The notes under the pieces: model-generated
Database searches by the model: none
Told to the model about the DNA's origin: nothing
Seen by the model: only the letters and a program-made list of their open reading frames with translations
From: Lachnospiraceae bacterium
Lineage (GTDB): Bacteria > Bacillota > Clostridia > Lachnospirales > Lachnospiraceae
Direction of reading: 5' to 3'
DNA: 12,212 bases
Assembly: GCA_024403585.1 (NCBI GenBank)
Contig: JAKSRN010000030.1
Location: forward strand, 1-12,212
Program-made: the position numbers and the translations under genes
Shown: positions 6,156-12,212 of the stretch, one piece after another
How positions within the stretch are numbered: position 1 is the first letter of the stretch
Layout of the letters: the number at the start of each line of letters is the position of its first letter

Positions 6156-6653
6156 ATGAAAGCAATACTTTCAGCAGATAAAAACTGGGGCATTGGCAAC
6201 AAAGGCAGCCTTTTGATCAATATCCCTTCAGATATGAAATTTTTCCGTGAGACAACCTCCGGCCATGTGGTGATCATGGGTAGAAAAACGCTGGAAAGCC
6301 TTCCGGCCGGCCAGCCGCTGGTGAACAGAACCAATGTGGTTCTGACCAGAGATAAAAAATACAAGGCACCCTCCGGAGTGGTTGTAGTCCATAGTGTGGA
6401 GGAATTACTGAGTCTTTACAGTGACTGGGATCAGGATGATCTCTATGTGATCGGTGGAGGAAGCATCTATAAGGAACTGCTTCCTTATTGCGATACTGTC
6501 TATGTAACTAAGATTGATTATGCTTATCAGGCAGACACCTTCTTCCCAAATCTGGATGAGATGCCGGAGTGGGAGATGGTATATGAAAGCGAAGAGCAGA
6601 CCTGCTTTGATATTGAATTTGCATTTACCAGATATGAGCGTGTAAAACAGTAA
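6156..6653 (+). CDS. folA: Dihydrofolate reductase
   Basis: A 165-residue cytoplasmic enzyme that reduces dihydrofolate to tetrahydrofolate with NADPH, supplying one-carbon carriers for thymidylate, purine and methionine synthesis. The length is normal for chromosomal bacterial forms. Motifs are NWGIGNKG (10-17), IPSDMKFF (23-30) with the substrate-protonating acid at D26, MGRKTLESLP (41-50) and YVIGGGSIY (97-105) for NADPH binding, and TFFP (128-131) near the C-terminus. The widely conserved Pro-Trp of the LPW motif (W22 in E. coli) reads Leu-Ile here (L20, I21). The ribosome site AAGGAGA (6144-6150) is 5 bases from the ATG. No thyA gene is visible next to it. The gene leads an operon with ispG 14 bases after its stop. 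In Firmicutes this gene is often called dfrA. Confidence 0.95.
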   Translation: MKAILSADKNWGIGNKGSLLINIPSDMKFFRETTSGHVVIMGRKTLESLPAGQPLVNRTNVVLTRDKKYKAPSGVVVVHSVEELLSLYSDWDQDDLYVIGGGSIYKELLPYCDTVYVTKIDYAYQADTFFPNLDEMPEWEMVYESEEQTCFDIEFAFTRYERVKQ

Positions 6654-6667
6654 GGAGACGAATTAGG

Positions 6668-7720
6668 ATGGCTAGAATGAAAACCAGAGAGATCCGGATC
6701 GGAAACAGGGTGATCGGTGGAGAGAACCCGATCCTGATCCAGTCTATGACCAATACAAAAACAGAAGATGTGGAGGCAACGGTTGCCCAGATCAGGGCAC
6801 TGACAGATGCCGGCTGTGAGATCGTTCGCTGTACGGTCCCGACCATGGAGGCGGCAGAGGCTTTGAAGGAGATCAAAAAACAGATTTCTATCCCACTGGT
6901 TGCGGACATTCATTTTGACTATCGCCTGGCGATTGCCGCGATGGAAAACGGAGCGGATAAGATCCGTATCAATCCGGGTAATATCGGAAGCAGTGAGCGT
7001 GTAAAAGCGGTTGTGGATGTGGCAAAAGCAAAGAATATCCCGATCCGTGTGGGTGTAAACAGCGGCTCTCTGGAGAAGGAGCTGGTGGAGAAATATGGCG
7101 GCGTCACAGCAGAAGGCCTGGTGGAGAGTGCCCTTGGCCAGGTAAAGATCATCGAAGATATGGGATATGACAACCTGGTCATCAGTATCAAATCTTCAGA
7201 TGTTATGATGTGTGCCAGGGCACATGAACTGATCGCAGACAAAACAGACTATCCACTGCATGTGGGAATCACAGAAGCAGGTACCCTCTATTCCGGTAAT
7301 ATCAAATCTGCTGTAGGTCTTGGTATCATCCTCTATCAGGGAATCGGAGACACCATTCGTGTTTCTCTGACAGGTGATCCTGTGGAAGAGATCAAGTCCG
7401 CAAAAAGAATTCTGAAAACCCTTGGCCTGAGAAAAGGAGGCATTGAAGTAGTCTCCTGTCCGACCTGTGGAAGAACCCAGATCGACCTGATCGGACTGGC
7501 GAATCAGGTGGAGACCCTGGTACAGGAGTTTCCTCTGGATATCAAGGTTGCAGTTATGGGCTGCATCGTAAACGGACCGGGTGAAGCAAAAGAAGCAGAT
7601 ATCGGAATTGCAGGCGGCAAGGGTGTCGGCCTGCTGATCAAAAAAGGAGAAGTAGTGGGCAAGGTACCGGAAGAGGAGCTGCTTGCCACACTGAGACGAG
7701 AACTGGAGAACTGGAAATAA
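6668..7720 (+). CDS. ispG: 4-hydroxy-3-methylbut-2-en-1-yl diphosphate synthase IspG (GcpE)
   Basis: A 350-residue cytoplasmic iron-sulfur enzyme that converts 2-C-methyl-D-erythritol 2,4-cyclodiphosphate to HMBPP, the next-to-last step of the MEP isoprenoid pathway. The N-terminal TIM-barrel half includes IGGENPILIQSMTNT (16-30), VADIHFDYRLA (78-88) and KIRINPGNIG (98-107). The C-terminal half carries the [4Fe-4S] ligands C264, C267 (SCPTCGRTQIDL) and C299 (MGCIVNGPGEA), plus E306, which completes the cluster in this family. Length and motifs are those of the short bacterial type without the plant insertion. AAGGAG at 6652-6657 overlaps the dfrA stop codon, so translation is likely coupled. 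In many Clostridia ispG follows dxr and rseP; those two genes are absent here, and dfrA occupies the position. Confidence 0.97.
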   Translation: MARMKTREIRIGNRVIGGENPILIQSMTNTKTEDVEATVAQIRALTDAGCEIVRCTVPTMEAAEALKEIKKQISIPLVADIHFDYRLAIAAMENGADKIRINPGNIGSSERVKAVVDVAKAKNIPIRVGVNSGSLEKELVEKYGGVTAEGLVESALGQVKIIEDMGYDNLVISIKSSDVMMCARAHELIADKTDYPLHVGITEAGTLYSGNIKSAVGLGIILYQGIGDTIRVSLTGDPVEEIKSAKRILKTLGLRKGGIEVVSCPTCGRTQIDLIGLANQVETLVQEFPLDIKVAVMGCIVNGPGEAKEADIGIAGGKGVGLLIKKGEVVGKVPEEELLATLRRELENWK

Positions 7721-7724
7721 GAGT

Positions 7725-7753
7725 CGGAGATGCCTCCGGCTCCATGTCGGAGG
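7725..7753 (+). promoter_or_regulatory. Possible RBS-masking alternative hairpins before polC
   Basis: Three short segments can pair in two ways. CCTCCG (7733-7738) is complementary to CGGAGG (7748-7753), the polC ribosome site, with a 9-base loop. The same CTCCG (7734-7738) also pairs with CGGAG (7725-7729) around a 4-base loop. The two folds exclude each other, one hiding and one freeing the ribosome site. The stems are only 5-6 bp, so this may be incidental. Confidence 0.35.
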
Positions 7754-7761
7754 ATACAAGT

Positions 7762-10700
7762 ATGCAGGAAACAGGAAAAGACTTTTTGGACGTATTCCCT
7801 GAGTTGGTGGTACAGGGAGACCTTGCCGAGCTTCTGAAGGTGATCACCGTTCAAAGGGTCACCATGAACAGAGAGAAGACCATGGTGCGGCTGTACATAG
7901 TCAGCCCCCAGTGGATCCATAAAAAATATATTTATACCATGGAGAAGGAGATCACCTCTCAGTTTTTTGCCAGAAGCAGAATTAAGGTGAAGATCATTGA
8001 ACGCTTTCGTCTGTCCAGACAGTACACACCGGAAAGACTGATGGAAGTGTACCGGGACAGTATCCAGCTGGAGCTGAAGAATTATAATATCCTGCTTTTT
8101 CATCTGCTTTCCAAAGCAAGACTAGCCTATCCGGATCCGGCCACACTTCTGGTGGAATTGCAGGATACGGTCCTTGGCCATGAGAAGGAAGAGGAACTTT
8201 ACAGAATTCTGGATAAGATTCTCAACGAGCGCTGCAATCTTTCCGTCAGACTGGAGATGGGCTACTATTCCTATTCCGATGAGAAGACCAGACAGGATAA
8301 TGAATACCATCTTCGCGCAGCAGCCCGTCATGTGGCAGAGCAGACAGGTCTGACAGCTGCCGAAGAGGAAGTCCCTGAAAGCAATCCGGATACAGGAGCC
8401 GAGGCTGTCCCTGCTTCTGGAGATGCTTCTGTGGCAAATGCTGACAAACAGAAAGATAACGGAGCGAAAGCTCCAACTGGCGGACGGCCTTCTTACGGAG
8501 ATAAAAAAGGCAGGAAATTCAAGGGAAGAAACCGTGACCGAGACCTGGATGAAAACCTGCCGCTCAGTCGTTCTTCTAACCCGGATGTGCTCTATGGACG
8601 TGATTTTGAGGATGAGACAACGCCAATTGATGGCATCGAGGGTGCAATCGGCGATGTTGCCATCAGAGGCTGCGTACTGGGCTGTGAAGGAAGAGAACTG
8701 AAAAGTGGACGTGCGCTTGTTACTTTCATCGTGACAGATGACACGGATACCATTAAGGTGAAGATCTTTGTTGGCGGTGACCAGCTGAAGGAGATGTGCG
8801 GCCGTCTGGGCAAAGGCAGTTTTGTGAAGATCAAAGGAAAGGCTATGACCGATACCTTTGATCATGAGCTGACCGTGACTTCTGTTATGGGAATCAAGAA
8901 GATACCAAGCTTCCGAAAAGGTCGTCACGACAACAGTCCATCCAAACGTGTGGAGCTGCACTGTCATTCCAAAATGAGTGATATGGACGGTGTCACAGAT
9001 GCAGCAACGCTGGTCAAAAGAGCCTATTCCTGGGGGCATAAAGCCATTGCCATTACAGATCATGGCGTGGTGCAGGCATTTCCGGAGGCGAACCATGCGA
9101 TGGAAGATATCGACAGGAAATTCCTGGATGAGTATAAGAAAGAGCATCCGGAAGCCGGCAAGGACGAGCTGAAGAAGGTATCAGCTCCTTTTAAGGTCAT
9201 CTATGGCGTAGAGGCTTATCTGGTGGACGATCTGAAGGGAATCGTAGAGAATCCAAGGGGACAGAGTCTGGAAGCGCCTTTTGTTGTATTTGACATAGAG
9301 ACAACAGGATTTTCTCCTGTAACGAATAAGATCATTGAGATTGGTGCCGTGCGTGTGGAGGAGGGAAAGATCACAAAGAGATTTTCCACCTTTGTGAATC
9401 CGCAGGTTCCGATCCCCTTTAAAATCGAAAATCTGACGGGAATCAGCGACAACATGGTCCTGGATGCCCCTGTAATAGAGAAGGTTCTTCCGGAATTCAT
9501 GGAATTCTGTGAGGGAGCAGTTATGGTAGCCCACAACGCAGGGTTTGATATGAGTTTCATTGAGAAAAACTGTCAGGATCTTGGCATCCAGAGAGAGTTT
9601 ACCTCTGTGGATACTGTTGGCATGGCCCGCTTCCTGCTTCCCGGACTGAACCGTTTTAAGCTGGATACCGTGGCAAAAGCGGTAGGCGTCCCGCTGGATC
9701 ATCACCACAGAGCGGTGGATGATGCGGGCTGCACAGCAGATATTTTTGTGAAGTTTCTGAAAATGCTGAGAGACAGGGATATTTTCGACCTGGATCAGCT
9801 CAACGCCCAGGGAAATGTTTCCCAGGAAACCATCCGGAAGCTTCCAAGCTACCATGCCATTATTCTGGCAACCGGCGAGGTGGGAAGGGTCAACCTCTAC
9901 CGTCTCGTTTCGGAATCCCATCTGAAGTATTACAATCGACGGCCGAAACTGCCTAAGAGTACCTTCCTGAAATACAAAGAAGGACTGCTCCTGGGTTCTG
10001 CCTGTGAGGCAGGAGAACTCATGCAGGCACTGCTTCGCGGAGCTCCGCATCAGGAGATCGCCCGTATTGTGGACTTCTATGATTATCTGGAGGTACAGCC
10101 CATCGGCAATAACGCCTTCATGATCCGTGATGACAACAACGACATGATCCACGATGAGGAGGACCTGCGGGAACTGAACAGGACAGTGATCCGTCTGGGT
10201 GAGCAGTTTAAGAAGCCTGTGGTGGCTACCTGTGATGTGCATTTTATAGATCCGCAGGATGAGATCTACCGAAGGATCATCATGTTCGGAAAGGGCTTTG
10301 CGGATGCGGATGATCAGGCACCTCTCTACCTGCATACCACGGAAGAGATGCTGGAGGAATTCTCCTATCTGGGAAGTGAGAAGGCAGAGGAGATCGTCAT
10401 TACCAACCCACAGAAGATTGCAGACATGTGCGACAAGATCTCCCCGATCCGTGCAGGTAAATTCCCGCCTGTCATCGAGGATTCTGACAAGCAGCTGCGA
10501 GAGATCTGTTATAACAAGGCTCATGAGATCTATGGACCGGATCTGCCACAGATTGTAGAGGCCAGACTGGAGAGGGAACTGAACTCCATTATCTCCAACG
10601 GCTATGCGGTTATGTATATCATTGCCCAGAAGCTGGTGTGGAAGTCTGTGGAGGACGGGTATCTGGTAGGTTCCCGAGGATCGGTTGGATCCTCCTTTGT

Positions 10701-12212
10701 CGCTACCATGGCGGGAATCACCGAGGTTAACCCCTTAAGTCCCCACTATCTCTGCGAGTCCTGTTATTATGTGGATTTTGATTCACCGGAAGTAAAAGAG
10801 TACAGCGGACGCGCCGGCTGTGATATGCCGGATGCTGTTTGTCCGAAGTGCGGAAAACCACTGACCAAGATGGGCTTTGATATTCCGTTCGAGACCTTCC
10901 TTGGTTTCAAGGGAAATAAAGAGCCTGATATTGACCTGAACTTCTCCGGTGAATACCAGAGTAAAGCCCACAAATATACAGAAGTAATCTTCGGAGCCGG
11001 TCAGACCTTCCGAGCAGGTACCATCGGTACTCTGGCTGAAAAGACCGCTTTCGGTTATGTAAAGAATTATTATGAAGACAAGGGCATCCATAAGAGAAAC
11101 TGTGAGATCGACCGAATCGTATCCGGCTGTACCGGCATCCGCCGTACAACGGGTCAGCATCCGGGCGGTATCATCGTTCTGCCCTTTGGTGAGGATATCA
11201 ACTCCTTCACACCGGTACAGCATCCGGCTAATGATAACGAGACCGACATCATCACCACCCATTTTGACTATCACTCCATCGACGCCAACCTGCTGAAGCT
11301 GGATATTCTGGGACACGATGATCCGACCATGATCCGAATGCTGGAGGATCTGACAGGACTGGATGCAACGGCGGTTCCGCTGGACGAGCCGAAGGTCATG
11401 TCCCTCTTCAGAGGAACAGAAGCTCTGGGTGTTACTCCGGAGGAAATCGGTGTTCCGCTGGGATGTCTTGGTGTACCGGAGTTTGGTACCGATTTTGCGA
11501 TGCAGATGCTGATCGATACCCAGCCGAAGGAATTCTCAGATCTGGTCCGTATCGCCGGTCTGGCCCACGGAACAGACGTATGGCTGGGCAATGCCCAGAC
11601 TCTGATCCAGGAGGGCAAGGCTACGATCTCTACAGCCATCTGTACCCGAGATGATATCATGACCTACCTGATCAATAAGGGACTGGATTCGGAGGAGGCA
11701 TTTACCATTATGGAAAGCGTCCGTAAGGGAAAAGGTCTGAAGCCGAACTGGGAAGAGGAGATGAAAGCCCACGATGTTCCGGACTGGTATATCTGGTCCT
11801 GCAAGAAGATCAAGTATATGTTTCCGAAAGCCCATGCGGCAGCCTACGTTATGATGGCTTACCGTATTGCCTGGTTCAAGGTATACCAGCCACTGGCTTA
11901 CTATGCTGCATTCTTCTCCATCCGTGCATCGGATTTCTCCTACGAGATCATGTGCATGGGCCAGGAGCGTCTGGAGTATTACATCAATGATTATAAGAAA
12001 AGAATGGATTCGCTGACTCCGAAGGAGCAGGGAACCTACCGTGATATGAGACTGGTAAGGGAGATGTATGCAAGAGGCTTTGACTTCCTGCCGGTTGATC
12101 TCTATCAGGCAAAGGCTCATCGGTTCCAGATCATAGACGGAAAGCTGATGCCGGCTCTGGATACCATTGATGGCCTTGGCGAGAAAGCGGCTGATGCCGT
12201 GGTGCTGGCAGC
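7762..12212 (+). CDS. polC: DNA polymerase III alpha subunit, Gram-positive PolC type (3' end beyond window)
   Basis: The replicative DNA polymerase of low-GC Gram-positives with built-in proofreading. The frame is open for 1483 codons and runs off the window. In order: an N-terminal domain (1-199), a polar low-complexity linker (about 200-275), an OB-fold-like region (about 290-385), a PHP domain starting HCHSKMSDMDG (400-410), and an inserted DEDDh exonuclease with DIETTG (D511, E513), VAHNAGFD (D596) and HRAVDDA (H649, D654). The PHP remainder, then the polymerase, follow with SRGSVGSSF (971-979), zinc cysteines C998/C1001/C1027/C1030, catalytic D1056 and D1058 (PDIDLNFS) and D1181 (LKLDILGHDD). 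The last visible residues, TIDGLGEKAADAVVLA, match the helix-hairpin-helix region near the usual C-terminus. The start at 7762 has CGGAGG 8 bases upstream. An in-frame ATG at 7744 is possible but lacks a well-placed site. The protein is longer than typical PolC (about 1440 residues) largely because of the linker. Confidence 0.96.
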   Translation, partial: MQETGKDFLDVFPELVVQGDLAELLKVITVQRVTMNREKTMVRLYIVSPQWIHKKYIYTMEKEITSQFFARSRIKVKIIERFRLSRQYTPERLMEVYRDSIQLELKNYNILLFHLLSKARLAYPDPATLLVELQDTVLGHEKEEELYRILDKILNERCNLSVRLEMGYYSYSDEKTRQDNEYHLRAAARHVAEQTGLTAAEEEVPESNPDTGAEAVPASGDASVANADKQKDNGAKAPTGGRPSYGDKKGRKFKGRNRDRDLDENLPLSRSSNPDVLYGRDFEDETTPIDGIEGAIGDVAIRGCVLGCEGRELKSGRALVTFIVTDDTDTIKVKIFVGGDQLKEMCGRLGKGSFVKIKGKAMTDTFDHELTVTSVMGIKKIPSFRKGRHDNSPSKRVELHCHSKMSDMDGVTDAATLVKRAYSWGHKAIAITDHGVVQAFPEANHAMEDIDRKFLDEYKKEHPEAGKDELKKVSAPFKVIYGVEAYLVDDLKGIVENPRGQSLEAPFVVFDIETTGFSPVTNKIIEIGAVRVEEGKITKRFSTFVNPQVPIPFKIENLTGISDNMVLDAPVIEKVLPEFMEFCEGAVMVAHNAGFDMSFIEKNCQDLGIQREFTSVDTVGMARFLLPGLNRFKLDTVAKAVGVPLDHHHRAVDDAGCTADIFVKFLKMLRDRDIFDLDQLNAQGNVSQETIRKLPSYHAIILATGEVGRVNLYRLVSESHLKYYNRRPKLPKSTFLKYKEGLLLGSACEAGELMQALLRGAPHQEIARIVDFYDYLEVQPIGNNAFMIRDDNNDMIHDEEDLRELNRTVIRLGEQFKKPVVATCDVHFIDPQDEIYRRIIMFGKGFADADDQAPLYLHTTEEMLEEFSYLGSEKAEEIVITNPQKIADMCDKISPIRAGKFPPVIEDSDKQLREICYNKAHEIYGPDLPQIVEARLERELNSIISNGYAVMYIIAQKLVWKSVEDGYLVGSRGSVGSSFVATMAGITEVNPLSPHYLCESCYYVDFDSPEVKEYSGRAGCDMPDAVCPKCGKPLTKMGFDIPFETFLGFKGNKEPDIDLNFSGEYQSKAHKYTEVIFGAGQTFRAGTIGTLAEKTAFGYVKNYYEDKGIHKRNCEIDRIVSGCTGIRRTTGQHPGGIIVLPFGEDINSFTPVQHPANDNETDIITTHFDYHSIDANLLKLDILGHDDPTMIRMLEDLTGLDATAVPLDEPKVMSLFRGTEALGVTPEEIGVPLGCLGVPEFGTDFAMQMLIDTQPKEFSDLVRIAGLAHGTDVWLGNAQTLIQEGKATISTAICTRDDIMTYLINKGLDSEEAFTIMESVRKGKGLKPNWEEEMKAHDVPDWYIWSCKKIKYMFPKAHAAAYVMMAYRIAWFKVYQPLAYYAAFFSIRASDFSYEIMCMGQERLEYYINDYKKRMDSLTPKEQGTYRDMRLVREMYARGFDFLPVDLYQAKAHRFQIIDGKLMPALDTIDGLGEKAADAVVLA

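Noticed and set aside
8122..10524. Long - strand open frames (8122-9147 and 9181-10524) opposite polC
   Set aside because: They lie wholly inside the certain polC reading frame, show no family motif or good ribosome site, and read as Cys/His/Arg-rich antisense translation. They are by-products of polC codon use.

Overview
The window looks like chromosomal DNA from a low-to-mid GC Gram-positive anaerobe of the Clostridia, most likely a Lachnospiraceae member. The reasons are the strong AGGAGG-type ribosome sites, the sigma-A-like promoters, a PolC-type replicative polymerase, an MEP-pathway gene (ispG) directly upstream of polC, and a clostridial-type dihydrofolate reductase. I cannot fix the genus from sequence alone. 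Nothing here looks like phage, transposon, CRISPR or RNA-gene DNA.

Left block (1-5507, + strand). An upstream transcript ends in a hairpin terminator at 9-57. A near-consensus promoter (55-83) then drives five closely spaced genes: a ClpX-like AAA+ unfoldase (111-1544), an MBOAT membrane O-acyltransferase (1567-2979), a membrane-anchored DHHW/AlgJ-like SGNH protein with a C-terminal GBS Bsp-like domain (2992-4425), a small acidic coiled-coil protein of unknown function (4483-4950) and a divergent signal peptidase II-like membrane protein (4959-5411). A perfect 20-bp hairpin (5464-5507) closes the block. The MBOAT and DHHW proteins together form the usual machinery for O-acetylating an exported polysaccharide or wall polymer. 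The ClpX-like protein keeps its ATPase residues and ClpP-docking loop, but its substrate-recognition RKH loop reads SKN. It is therefore probably a paralogue with its own targets rather than the housekeeping ClpX. This five-gene block is the best candidate in the window for an uncharacterised system, namely surface-polymer acetylation coupled to a dedicated unfoldase, but that coupling is inference from gene order.

Middle (5541-5969, - strand). A mechanosensitive channel MscL ends in a four-cysteine zinc ribbon. It is transcribed convergently to the left block and divergently from the right block, from a promoter at 6022-6050.

Right block (6111-12212, + strand). A promoter near 6111 precedes folA/dfrA (6156-6653), ispG (6668-7720) and polC (7762 to beyond the window end). 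These supply reduced folate, isoprenoid precursors and the replicative DNA polymerase. An 11-bp direct repeat lies on both sides of the divergent mscL/dfrA promoter region. A set of short complementary segments in front of polC could hide its ribosome-binding site.

The only stretches without genes are 1-110, 5412-5540 and 5970-6155. They hold terminators and promoters as listed.
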